Assembly (NCBI RefSeq): GCF_002858865.1
Contig: NZ_PJRR01000021.1
Location: 62,001 to 126,000 of the forward strand
Source: Caulobacter vibrioides
GTDB taxonomy: Bacteria; Pseudomonadota; Alphaproteobacteria; Caulobacterales; Caulobacteraceae
Reading direction: 5' to 3'
Length of the DNA: 64,000 bases
Shown piece by piece: positions 50,207 to 58,376 of this stretch (position 1 is the first letter of the stretch; each line of letters begins with the position of its first letter). A program made the position numbers and the translations under genes. The notes beneath the pieces are model-generated. The model was not told the origin of the DNA and searched no databases. It saw only the letters and a list, made by a program, of their open reading frames with translations.

Positions 50207-53107
50207 CTAGAACTTCGCCCGCAGCCCGAAGCTCAACGTACGGCCATAGTGGGTATAGCCGCCGAACCAGCCGCCCTTCACGAACTGCCATTGCGAGGCG
50301 TTCGTCAGGTTCTGCGCCTCGACCGCCGCCGTGATGCTGGGCGTGATCTTGTAGCTGACGCTGGCGTCCAGCGATCCGAACGCACTGTCGTTCAGAGCCG
50401 AAAGGCCCGCGCCGCCAACGTCCTGTAGGACATCGTCCACCCAGCTATAGCTGGCGCGCGCGGCGAAGCGATCCTTCTCGTAGAAGGCGGTGAGGTTGAA
50501 GCTGTTTTTAGCCACATTGACCATCTCGTCCTTCAAGGTCGGCGAGTAGGTCGCTTCAGTGTCGGTGTAGGTGTAGTTCGCCAGGAAGCCCAGGCCATCG
50601 AAAGGGGCCGGCAAGCGCTTGAACAGGTGCTGGTAAGCCAGCTCGATCCCCTTGATCTTCGCACTGCCGCCATTGGTCGGAGAGGTCAGCAGATAGGTCT
50701 GACCGTCGACGACAATATTGGTCTTCTGACTGTAAACGAAGGTCGTGATGTCCTTGTAGAACGCGCCGGCGATCAGCGCGCTGCCGGGCGCGAAATACCA
50801 CTCCAGGGTGGCGTCATACTGCCAGGCCTCGAACGGCTTGAGCAGAGGGTTGCCGCCCACGGCCGTCAACACGGTGCCCGAGGAGTTCAACGTCAGACGC
50901 GGCGCCAGATCGGCCAGCGATGGACGGGTGATCACCTTGGCGGCGGCGAAGCGCGCCTGCAGGGTGTCCGTCAACTCCAGCGCAAAGTTCGCGGTCGGCA
51001 GGACGTCGGTGTAGGTCTCCTTGTAGCGCACCGGGATCGCGGCGGAGCCGTTGTCGGCATGGCCGGCGGAAATCTGTTCAGTCCTGGCCACCCGCACGCC
51101 GAGCTGGCCGCGAAGCGGCGCGTTGAACACCTTGCTCTCCACGTCGCCCAGGATGTAGCCGGCCGCAATGTCTTCCGACACCTGGTAGGAGTTACGCTTA
51201 TCGGCGCGCGCCGTGCCTCTCTGGGTCTTGTCGGCCAGCCCCCAGAACGCAGCGGGGTCTGGCATCGCCCAGTTGGTCGGCAAGGTCCCGTCGACCTTGC
51301 CCAGGAAGCTGCTGACCGGGAAGGCGTCGAAATACTCCGCCCCGAAGAACTTGCCGGCCAGGTTGGTGGTGTAGTTGATATCCGCGCGATTGTAGTCGCG
51401 CGAGCGTTCCCGATACTTCACGCCGAACTGGACGCGGCTCAGCAGACCCCACGATAGCGGACGCTCGGCGTCAAACTGCAGCGCGGTCTCATCGTCGGTG
51501 GCGTTGTTCTCGCGCCACTCGATGCGGCGGAACGGGAGCAGTGACGGGTTGCCGAGATCAGCCGTGGCGAGGCGCACGCTCGGAACGGCGTCGTCATCGA
51601 CCTTGGTCATCGAAAAGGTCGTCTGGCCGATCGGCCCCAGCAGGCGCGTGCGGGTGATGGGGTTGGACGTCTCGGAGAAGGCGCGGGCATAGGCCAGATC
51701 CGCCGTCAGGGTCCAGTCCTCGAGCTTTTGGCGGATCCTGCCGGCCACCATGAGATTGTCGTGCGCCAGGTCGCTGACCTCGCGACCGATCTGGGTGGTC
51801 GAGTTGACCGTTCCGCCGACCAGCACGCCGTCCTTGATGACCGCCGAGCCCGCCGCCAGGGTGGCGACGTTCTGGTCGACCGAATAGGTCAGCTCGTCAT
51901 AGTGGTCGTCGAGCTTGGTATAGCTGGCGTCGACCGTAATCTCGGTCTCATCGCTCGGACGGTACTGGGCCGATAGCACCACGCCCTTGCGCTCACGGTC
52001 CTCGCGCTCAAGGGTCGGACGAATGGCGGTCGGGTAGAGGCTGATCCCCTGGGCGATCATCGTCTTGCCCAGGGTCGAGGCCGGGTCCGCATAGCTCCAG
52101 CCCACGCCGGTGATGCGATCCTGACGCAAGGTGCGCTGGTCGAAGACGAGCGCCGCAAGCACCCCGAAGGTCCCCTCTGCGTTCGTCCAGCTGGCCAGAC
52201 CCGACAGCCGCGGGTCGGTCTTTCCGGCCAACTGCGGACGGCTGGCGGTGGCCGACAGAGCCAGCGTGCTGCGGCCCAGATCCAGCGGGCGGAACGTCTT
52301 GACGTCGACAACCCCACCCAGCGCGCCCTCGTCCAGCGACGCCAGCGGCGACTTGCCGACCTCGACGCCGGCGACCAGTTCGGACGGCAGGGTGTCAAAC
52401 CGGAACTGACGGCCGCTCTGACCGCTGTCGCGCATGTTTTCGTTCACGGCGGCGCTGCGGCCGTTCAGGGTGACGATCTGGAAGTTGGGACCAAGACCCC
52501 GGACGCGGACGAAGAGTCCTTCCCCCCGATCGCGGGTAATCGCCACGCCCGGGACGCGCTGCAGGGCTTCAGCGATGTTGTTGGAGGGGAACTTGCCGAT
52601 ATCCTCGGCCGAGATCGCGTCGACGACGTTGGCGGCCTTGCGCTTGTCCGCCAGAGCGCGGGCCAGGGAGTTGGCGAACCCGCCGGTGACAACGACGGCT
52701 TCAAGCGTGGCCGGTTCCTCGGCCTGCGCGGCGGTCGGCGCGACAGGCGCGGCCTGAGCCGCAACCGGCGCCGGCGCGGTCGACACTCGCTGCGCCATCG
52801 GACGGAGAATCGCCGCCCCGCCATTGCGCACGAAATTGAGGCCCGTGCCGCGCAGAAGCTCGGTCAGGCCGCGTTCGGCTTCGAACTGGCCACGCACGCC
52901 TTCGGTGCGCTTGCCCTTCAGGAGGGCGGGATCCGCCAGCACCTGCAGGCCCGTGGCCCGGGAGAAGTACGGCAGAGCCGTGGCAAGGTCCCCCGCTGGG
53001 ATCGCCAGGGTCGGCTTCGCGGCCGGGGCCGCCAAAGCCGGGGCGCCCGCCAGCATCATCGCCAGCGCCGAGGCGGAGCCCAACCAGGTCCAGGTCTTCG
53101 CAGTCAT
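50207..53107 (-). CDS. FecA-type TonB-dependent transducer with STN domain
   Basis: 966 aa from the ATG at 53107; an upstream in-frame ATG at 53137 adds 10 residues without a better ribosome site. Signal peptide LGSASALAMMLAGAPALAAPA, then a secretin/TonB short N-terminal (STN) domain (TLAIPAGDLATALPYFSRATGLQVLADPALLKGKRTEGVRGQFEAERGLTELLRGTGL, about 30-90), a linker rich in Ala/Pro, the plug (ALADKRKAANVVDAISAEDIGKFPSNNIAEALQRVPGVAITRDRGEG) and a barrel ending GRTLSFGLRAKF. KFPxxNxAEALQRVPGVxI is typical of the large oligosaccharide/TonB receptor group. The STN domain and the upstream FecR and sigma genes indicate surface signalling. Confidence 0.92.
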   Translation of the reverse strand: MTAKTWTWLGSASALAMMLAGAPALAAPAAKPTLAIPAGDLATALPYFSRATGLQVLADPALLKGKRTEGVRGQFEAERGLTELLRGTGLNFVRNGGAAILRPMAQRVSTAPAPVAAQAAPVAPTAAQAEEPATLEAVVVTGGFANSLARALADKRKAANVVDAISAEDIGKFPSNNIAEALQRVPGVAITRDRGEGLFVRVRGLGPNFQIVTLNGRSAAVNENMRDSGQSGRQFRFDTLPSELVAGVEVGKSPLASLDEGALGGVVDVKTFRPLDLGRSTLALSATASRPQLAGKTDPRLSGLASWTNAEGTFGVLAALVFDQRTLRQDRITGVGWSYADPASTLGKTMIAQGISLYPTAIRPTLEREDRERKGVVLSAQYRPSDETEITVDASYTKLDDHYDELTYSVDQNVATLAAGSAVIKDGVLVGGTVNSTTQIGREVSDLAHDNLMVAGRIRQKLEDWTLTADLAYARAFSETSNPITRTRLLGPIGQTTFSMTKVDDDAVPSVRLATADLGNPSLLPFRRIEWRENNATDDETALQFDAERPLSWGLLSRVQFGVKYRERSRDYNRADINYTTNLAGKFFGAEYFDAFPVSSFLGKVDGTLPTNWAMPDPAAFWGLADKTQRGTARADKRNSYQVSEDIAAGYILGDVESKVFNAPLRGQLGVRVARTEQISAGHADNGSAAIPVRYKETYTDVLPTANFALELTDTLQARFAAAKVITRPSLADLAPRLTLNSSGTVLTAVGGNPLLKPFEAWQYDATLEWYFAPGSALIAGAFYKDITTFVYSQKTNIVVDGQTYLLTSPTNGGSAKIKGIELAYQHLFKRLPAPFDGLGFLANYTYTDTEATYSPTLKDEMVNVAKNSFNLTAFYEKDRFAARASYSWVDDVLQDVGGAGLSALNDSAFGSLDASVSYKITPSITAAVEAQNLTNASQWQFVKGGWFGGYTHYGRTLSFGLRAKF

Positions 53108-53212
53108 GTCGTCATCCCCGATGTCGCGCGGCGTCAAACGCCGGTTCGAGGGCTAAGACGCTGGCGGGCGGCAAATCAGGACAGTGAATTTTGTGAAGTT
53201 TCCAAGACGCGC

Positions 53213-54136
53213 TCAGCGCGTCAGCTCCAGGCCGTTCGACGTTTCGCGGATGGTGAACCCGTGCATCAGCGCCAGATTGCGCGCGAGGGCTTCCGGATCG
53301 TCGAGCCGGAAGCGGCCGGCCACGCGCTGGCGACCCAAAGCCGGGTCGATGATGGTGATGGGTTTATCCGAGGCTCGGTTCAGGCGCTCGACCAGGCGGG
53401 CCAGGGTCACGCCGTCGGTCTCAAGCCAACCGGTACGCCAGTCGTCGGCTTGAGGGTCGAAGGTGCGAACCGCCGAAAGCCGGCCCTCCTTGGCGAACGC
53501 TCTTTGGCCAACGGTCAACTCGGCGGTCCGACGGATCACGCCCGTCGGTGCGAGCCTGACCTTTCCCCGCCGCACGGAAAGCTCGAGCCGCCCGTCGCCG
53601 CGCTCGAGATCGAAGGCCGTCCCGAGCACGCGCGCCGAGCCCTCGGGCGCCTGTACGATGAACGGACGGCGCGCATCGTGAGCAACGTCGAAGAACGCCT
53701 CGCCCCGCACCAGCTCGACCTGACGACGGCCGGTCCCGAGACGGACGTCCAGGCGTGTCGCACCATCCAAGGTGACCTGTGTGCCGTCGGCGAGCGCGAC
53801 CACGCGTTGCTGACCCGGCGCGGTCTGGATCACCTGGGGCTGGACCGTCATGACCTGTGCGTACGGCCAGGCGATGAACACGGCCAGGCCGCAGGCCAGG
53901 AGCCCGCCCGCGAGCACCGGCGCACGCCATGCCCGGCGGGGCGCGGCGCGGCGCTGTTCGCTGAGCCGAAGGGCCTCCGACAGAGCCGGATCCTGACTGG
54001 CGCGCCACACTTGCTCGTAGGCGCGGGCATTGGCGGAATCCGCCGCCTTCCAAGCCTCGAAGGCCGGGTCAGGTTGAGCATCGGCGTCAAGGCGCCGGGC
54101 GGCCCACAGAGCGGCTTCCTGGGTGATGCGGTTCAT
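53213..54136 (-). CDS. FecR-family anti-sigma/sigma regulator
   Basis: 307 aa. N-terminal cytosolic domain (ALWAARRLDADAQPDPAFEAWKAADSANARAYEQVWRA, the DUF4880 motif), one membrane helix at about 73-90 (APVLAGGLLACGLAVFIAWPY), then the periplasmic FecR core (VVALADGTQVTLDGATRLDVRLGTGRRQVELVRGEAFFDVAHD) and a C-terminal STN-like part (LVERLNRASDKPITIIDPALGRQRVAGRFRLDDPEALARNLAL). It passes a signal from the downstream receptor to the sigma factor encoded just upstream. Its start overlaps the sigma stop by 4 bp. Confidence 0.93.
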   Translation of the reverse strand: MNRITQEAALWAARRLDADAQPDPAFEAWKAADSANARAYEQVWRASQDPALSEALRLSEQRRAAPRRAWRAPVLAGGLLACGLAVFIAWPYAQVMTVQPQVIQTAPGQQRVVALADGTQVTLDGATRLDVRLGTGRRQVELVRGEAFFDVAHDARRPFIVQAPEGSARVLGTAFDLERGDGRLELSVRRGKVRLAPTGVIRRTAELTVGQRAFAKEGRLSAVRTFDPQADDWRTGWLETDGVTLARLVERLNRASDKPITIIDPALGRQRVAGRFRLDDPEALARNLALMHGFTIRETSNGLELTR

Positions 54137-54639
54137 GAGCGTCCCCCGCCTGCGCGACGTTCAGCGCGCGCGACCTCGCGACGCAATTGCTCCAACGCCC
54201 GCGCGACATGCTTCTCGACCGCCGCCTCGCTCAGGCTCAGATCTTTGGAAATTTGTCGCGAGGAGTGACCGTGCAGACGGCGCCGGATGAACACGTCGCG
54301 TCGAAGCGGCGGCATGGCGTCGAGGACCTGACTGAAGACCTCGACCTTCTGGCGATGCATCAGGATCTGCTCCGGCGCGGGGTCTGGGCAGGGAATGTCG
54401 TCGTCCAAGGCCTGAAAGGCGCGTCGTTGCGCCAGGCGAAAATGATCCCGGACCAGATTGAGGGCGATGCCATAGCCGAGCGCCGCACGATCAACGATCG
54501 TCTTGGCCTGTCCGTAAGCCAGGAGCCGTTCGAAGGTCTCCTGCACCAGGTCTTCGGCGGTGGCGGGGTCCCGTGTACGGCGGACGATGAACTGGTAAAG
54601 GTCGCGCCGCTGCGCGCGCAGGCTCGCCAGATCGCTCAT
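54133..54639 (-). CDS. FecI-type ECF sigma factor
   Basis: 168 aa. Region 2 (LYQFIVRRTRDPATAEDLVQETFERLL) and region 4 (MPPLRRDVFIRRRLHGHSSRQISKDLSLSEAAVEKHVARALEQLRR) with helix-turn-helix are complete; there is no region 3, as expected for ECF sigmas. First gene of the sigma-FecR-receptor unit. The receptor presumably depends on this sigma, though no promoter match can be shown from one target. Confidence 0.93.
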   Translation of the reverse strand: MSDLASLRAQRRDLYQFIVRRTRDPATAEDLVQETFERLLAYGQAKTIVDRAALGYGIALNLVRDHFRLAQRRAFQALDDDIPCPDPAPEQILMHRQKVEVFSQVLDAMPPLRRDVFIRRRLHGHSSRQISKDLSLSEAAVEKHVARALEQLRREVARAERRAGGGRS

Positions 54640-54800
54640 CTCAGCGGTTCCGGGCCCAGGCAGGCGTCTTGCAATATCGGCCAGCGCAGCATGGGTCGCG
54701 GGTTAGCACGATTTTGCGACAGTTCCCACAGATCCGGACGAACCCGGCTCTAACCGATCCCCGGCGCCCCGTTGACCATGGCGGGCGCCCCAGACAGCAG

Positions 54801-54836
54801 AACGCCCCCGCCGACCAGGTCGACGGGGGCGTTTTG
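54801..54836. terminator. Bidirectional terminator-like hairpin
   Basis: AACGCCCCCG and CGGGGGCGTT form a stem with the ends of the loop (CCGACCAGGTCGA) also pairing; the plus-strand side ends in TTTT. It is 20 bp past the stop of the minus-strand small secreted-protein gene and separates it from the sigma gene. Confidence 0.78.
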
Positions 54837-54856
54837 TGTTCCGATCGGAAAGACGC

Positions 54857-55168
54857 TTACGCGCCGCCCGGGAAGCGGAACGGAACCTTCACGGTGCCGG
54901 TCTTGGCGCCCATCGGGAGCTTTTCGGCGATGCACATCGCGGCCTTGTCGAAGCCTTTGCCCGCGGCGCTGTTGTCCACGACCTTGCAGTCCGACAGTTT
55001 GCCGCCGTCAGCGTTGCACTCCAGCATGACCTGCGCGGCGTCGCGCGTATTGGCGTGCTGCTGCAGGCAACGGGCCATCTGGTCTTCGAAACCGCCACCG
55101 GCCAGAGCGGCCTGAGCGATGAAGAAGCTGCCAGCGACACCCGCGGCAATCGTGATCGAGATTTTCAT
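54857..55168 (-). CDS. Small exported protein with TonB C-terminal-like fold
   Basis: 103 aa. Signal peptide ISITIAAGVAGSFFIAQAALA. The mature part VMLECNADGGKLSDCKVVDNSAAGKGFDKAAMCIAEKLPMGAKTGTVKVPFRF resembles the beta-alpha-beta TonB C-terminal domain that also occurs alone in small periplasmic proteins of Caulobacterales. Four cysteines in the mature part may form disulfides. It has its own promoter region (55169 on) and terminator. The function is unknown. Confidence 0.75.
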   Translation of the reverse strand: MKISITIAAGVAGSFFIAQAALAGGGFEDQMARCLQQHANTRDAAQVMLECNADGGKLSDCKVVDNSAAGKGFDKAAMCIAEKLPMGAKTGTVKVPFRFPGGA

Positions 55169-55429
55169 AGCCGCCCATCCCTTCTGGCGAACAAAGTTGA
55201 TGGGACGGTTGTCTCAGAAGTGCGCTAACGAAGACCCAAGTTTTGCGGTTAATCATTTACGAAGACTGGGCGGGCAGCAGCCCACTCCCAAGCGCCCACC
55301 AATTATGACTTCTTTTTCATAGACTTAATTCGACGTCATGAAGCAGTCGTAACGGGTGTTCGCCATCCGACCGCTCTACATCCTCGATCAACGGATCGCC
55401 AAGCGACCACCCAAACCGAGGATCAAGAC

Positions 55430-55780
55430 ATGAGCAAGCTCGTCAACCGCATCGCCGTCGCCGCCGCCCTGGCCCTGGCCGCCACGCCGATCATCGGCCT
55501 CAGCGCCGCCCACGCCGGCGATCGCTCGCAAGCCCCGATCGCCCGGATCAAGGTCGGCGATCTGAACCTTTCGAGCCCGGCCGGCGCGCGCGAGTTCGCC
55601 CGGCGCGCCAACATCGCCGCCAATCGCGCCTGCGAGGCCAAGGGCTTTCGCGGCCTGTCGGCGAAGGCCTGCCTGATGGAGTTCAACGAGGATCTGCAAG
55701 ACGCTCTGTCCGAGCGCCAGACGGCGGACCTGAAGCTGGCCCGCCGCAGCGGCGCCGACATCGCCCTGGCCGCGAACTAA
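55430..55780 (+). CDS. UrcA family protein
   Basis: 116 aa. Signal peptide RIAVAAALALAATPIIGLSAAHA, then RIKVGDLNLSSPAGAREFARRANIAANRACEAKG...CLMEFNEDL, matching the UrcA family (V.Y.DLDL.s..g...L..R...AA...C) of exported proteins in Caulobacterales and Sphingomonadales. The two mature cysteines fit one disulfide. The role is unknown. The 261 bp upstream (55169-55429) is less GC-rich than its surroundings (TTATGACTTCTTTTTCATAG) and should hold divergent promoters; no gene is visible there. Confidence 0.85.
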   Translation: MSKLVNRIAVAAALALAATPIIGLSAAHAGDRSQAPIARIKVGDLNLSSPAGAREFARRANIAANRACEAKGFRGLSAKACLMEFNEDLQDALSERQTADLKLARRSGADIALAAN

Positions 55781-55785
55781 CGTTT

Positions 55786-56232
55786 CTAGCCTCGCCGCAT
55801 CCACGCCGCGACGGCCCAGGCATGGGCGTCGTGGCGCAGGGCGACGACGGCGTCACGCGGGTCCAGCCAGACCAGGGCGTGATCGTCCTCGACCTTGAGG
55901 CCCTCGATCAAGCCCGTGACGCGCACGACGTAGATTCCTCCGAAGTTCCGGACGGGCTGTCCGTCAGACTTCAGGAAGACCTGTGAGACGCGCTCGATCA
56001 GCGGGCCGGCTTCCACGACGAGACCCGTCTCCTCACCGAATTCCCGGACCACCGCCTGCGGCTCGGTCTCGTCGCCGTCGACCGCCCCGCCCGGGAGATC
56101 GAAGTACGGCGCCTTGCCCGGCTTGGTGACCTGGGCCAGAGCGATCTGGCCCAGGCTGTTCTCGGCCACGCCGAACGCCGCGGGACGGTCCTTGTAGTTC
56201 AGCCCCGCGATGGGCGCGCCGAACGCCAGCAT
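55786..56232 (-). CDS. Nudix hydrolase
   Basis: 148 aa from the ATG at 56232, 7 bp after the S1/P1 nuclease stop; the longer reading goes into that gene. The Nudix box GGAVDGDETEPQAVVREFGEETGL fits Gx5Ex7REUxEExGU. It hydrolyses a nucleoside diphosphate linked to another moiety; the substrate cannot be read. The gene order nuclease-Nudix could suggest nucleotide salvage, but one enzyme is exported and the other is cytosolic. Confidence 0.88.
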   Translation of the reverse strand: MLAFGAPIAGLNYKDRPAAFGVAENSLGQIALAQVTKPGKAPYFDLPGGAVDGDETEPQAVVREFGEETGLVVEAGPLIERVSQVFLKSDGQPVRNFGGIYVVRVTGLIEGLKVEDDHALVWLDPRDAVVALRHDAHAWAVAAWMRRG

Positions 56233-56239
56233 CCCTGGA

Positions 56240-57268
56240 TCAGTCCTTGCCGTAGAGATCGAGCCAGGGATCGGCTTTGCCGGACTCCACATCCGCGACG
56301 CTGATCTCGGGACGATAACCAATCTTGCCGTTGACGCTCTCGGTCCAGGCGTCGACGACCAGGTCACGCAGGGCGGTGGCGCCGGCTGCGATGCGGGCCT
56401 GCACAAAGGCCTTGCCGCGTGGATCGGTCGCGACCAGAGCCCCCTGCTTCTCGAGCTGGTAGAGCGGCTCGGTCAGCTTCCAGGTCTCGGTCAGGTAGCC
56501 GACGACGCGGGTCTCGATCGAGCACGCGCAAGCCTTGTAGGCGGGCACCAGCGCCTGGATCGACGCCTGATCGCCGACCGCCTTGGCCAGGGGTCCTTCG
56601 AACTGCGAGTGGATCTGGCGCGAGTTGGTGTAGCCGTTCGGATTGGGGTAGTCGCCCCAGCCATTGTAGTGCACCGACAGGTGCAGCGGCTGGCTAGCGT
56701 CGCCGACATAGTGCGCCCAGACGCCCAGATCACGCAGCAGCAGCTCCTCCCGACGCTTCAGGTCGGCCTTGTAGTAGGCGAGCTTGGTGGCGTCCTTCTC
56801 AATCTTCACCACCGCCGTCAGGATGCGCCAGTAGGTGAAGTCCTTCACCAGCTGCTGGTAGCCGTCGATGATGGCGTAGGGCAGATAGCCGGCCTTCCAG
56901 CTGTCCTGTCCGACGGCCCGCAGCGCGGTCTCGTAGTCGGCGCGCGTCGGCGGCAGCGTCGCCACGGTGAACATCGGGCCGCCATACATGCGCCCCTCAT
57001 CATCGAGGTCCAGGAAGTGGGCGGAGTCGCGATCGGTGCCGTGGATCTTCCCCGAGCCCTTCCAGCGGTCCGGTTCGCGCGCATACTCGCCGATGGCGGC
57101 GATGGCGGTCGGGGTGCGCAGGAACGCCGGCACATCCGCCGGAAGGTTGCTGGCCGCGACCACGCCGACAACACGGTGGCCCGACGCGCCCCAGGCGAGC
57201 GCCGAAGTGGCCGGCGTCGCCAGGGCGGCGGCGAGTGCGAGGACTTTCAGGCTGGACGACAGGCGCAA
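56240..57268 (-). CDS. Exported S1/P1-type nuclease (zinc-dependent)
   Basis: 342 aa. Signal peptide LKVLALAAALATPATSALA, cut before WGASGHRVVG: the mature N-terminal Trp and the nearby His are zinc ligands in S1/P1 nucleases and phospholipase C. Other ligand motifs are DSAHFLDLDD, HYVGDASQPLHLSVHYNGWGD (HxxGDxxQPLH) and NSRQIHSQFE. It would degrade single-stranded DNA/RNA in the periplasm or outside and so supply nucleotides or phosphate. It is co-transcribed with the Nudix gene. Confidence 0.9.
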   Translation of the reverse strand: MRLSSSLKVLALAAALATPATSALAWGASGHRVVGVVAASNLPADVPAFLRTPTAIAAIGEYAREPDRWKGSGKIHGTDRDSAHFLDLDDEGRMYGGPMFTVATLPPTRADYETALRAVGQDSWKAGYLPYAIIDGYQQLVKDFTYWRILTAVVKIEKDATKLAYYKADLKRREELLLRDLGVWAHYVGDASQPLHLSVHYNGWGDYPNPNGYTNSRQIHSQFEGPLAKAVGDQASIQALVPAYKACACSIETRVVGYLTETWKLTEPLYQLEKQGALVATDPRGKAFVQARIAAGATALRDLVVDAWTESVNGKIGYRPEISVADVESGKADPWLDLYGKD

Positions 57269-57287
57269 GGTCTCAAACTCCGGAAGA

Positions 57288-57512
57288 TCATTCTATGCCG
57301 AGATCGGCTTCGACACGGCCTATCCCAGCCCAGGCGGCGGGATAGAGCGAAAGGTCGAACCCGCCCTCATGCGCGATGTGGGTGTAGGCCACCAGAGCGA
57401 CATCCGCCAGGGTCAGCCTCTCACCGACCAGAAACGGCCATGAGCGCCACTGCATGTCCGGGCGAGCCAACGCCGCCGCCCTTCGACGACACGCGCCCGA
57501 GCCCTTGGCCGA
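57288..57512 (-). pseudogene. C-terminal remnant of a glutathione S-transferase
   Basis: The open stretch from the TTG at 57470 reads ...MQWRSWPFLVGERLTLADVALVAYTHIAHEGGFDLSLYPA, a GST C-terminal domain with the conserved GERLTLADxAxxAYTH core. The frame is closed by TAA at 57513-57515, and neither the N-terminal thioredoxin domain nor the start of the C-terminal domain is found in any frame up to 57760. It is thus a fragment left after deletion. The 490 bp between 57268 and 57760 hold only this remnant and the promoter of the 3D-domain gene. Confidence 0.75.
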
Positions 57513-57759
57513 TTAGCCGTGAACGTTCGCCGCGAACGAGTCGCCCAGGATCCGCAACGCCATGCCGCTGGCGTCTCGACGGTCCGGGAGCAAAAAATCG
57601 ACTCTCCACAGGCCAAGCTTCAAGCCGCTGAATCGATGCTTGTTTTTCGCGCACGGCGCGAGGCCATGCCGCGCCATATCGACTCACAGGGTTGTCACAG
57701 AGCCGTGATCGGACTATCCAGACCCCGCCCGACAGACCGCCGATAAGAGGACCCCCTCG

Positions 57760-58284
57760 ATGCGACGCAAGCTCGCCGGAATTTTGGCCACCGCGGTCAT
57801 CTCCGCATTCGCCGCTCCCGCCATCGCCGAAACCGCCCCGGAGCCGGACTCCGCGCCGGCCACGGCCGCCCATGCCGATCCGCTCGGCGACTTCATTACC
57901 TCGGCCTTGAGCGGCGGCGCCCTGCCCGGCTCGGTCGAGTGGAAGATGAAGGCGACGATGTACCACGCCGGGGCCAAGGGCATCCGGGCGTTCGACTCGC
58001 TGGGTTGCCGGGTTGCGGCCATGCGCACCGTCGCGGTCGATCCGAAGGTGATCCCGCGCCGCACCGTCATCTTCATCAAGGAGACTGTGGGCCTGCCCAT
58101 GCCGAACGGCGAGAAGCACGACGGCTATTGGTACGCCTCCGACATCGGCGGGGCGATCAAGGGCTTGAAGCTGGACCTGTTCAGCGGCGTCGGCGCCGGC
58201 TCGATGAAGGCCCTGCGCGGTATCGATCTTTCCAGCCTGTCGGTCTCCAAGGTTGGTGAGTTCAAGGGCTGCCCGCCGCAATAA
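57760..58284 (+). CDS. Exported 3D-domain protein (MltA/RpfB-like double-psi barrel)
   Basis: 174 aa. Signal peptide ILATAVISAFAAPAIAE and an acidic Ala/Pro linker lead to the 3D domain: CRVAAMRTVAVDPKVIPRRTVIFI ... YWYASDIGGAIKGLKLDLFSG. Asp residues in VDP, SDIGG and LDLF are the three aspartates that give the fold its name; in MltA and related enzymes they cleave peptidoglycan glycan strands. No peptidoglycan-binding domain is attached. Single-domain exported forms like this are poorly characterised. Confidence 0.82.
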   Translation: MRRKLAGILATAVISAFAAPAIAETAPEPDSAPATAAHADPLGDFITSALSGGALPGSVEWKMKATMYHAGAKGIRAFDSLGCRVAAMRTVAVDPKVIPRRTVIFIKETVGLPMPNGEKHDGYWYASDIGGAIKGLKLDLFSGVGAGSMKALRGIDLSSLSVSKVGEFKGCPPQ

Positions 58285-58376
58285 CGGCTTTGGTCCGCCA
58301 GGCGGACTGGCATTGATCTCCGAACTCGGCTTGGATCCCCGCCTATTGGGGAAGAGCCGTCTACCGGGGGATCGTC

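Noticed and set aside
54801..54836. Riboswitch or attenuator in the gap before the sigma gene
   Set aside because: Only a simple GC-rich hairpin is present and it fits a terminator of the neighbouring small gene.
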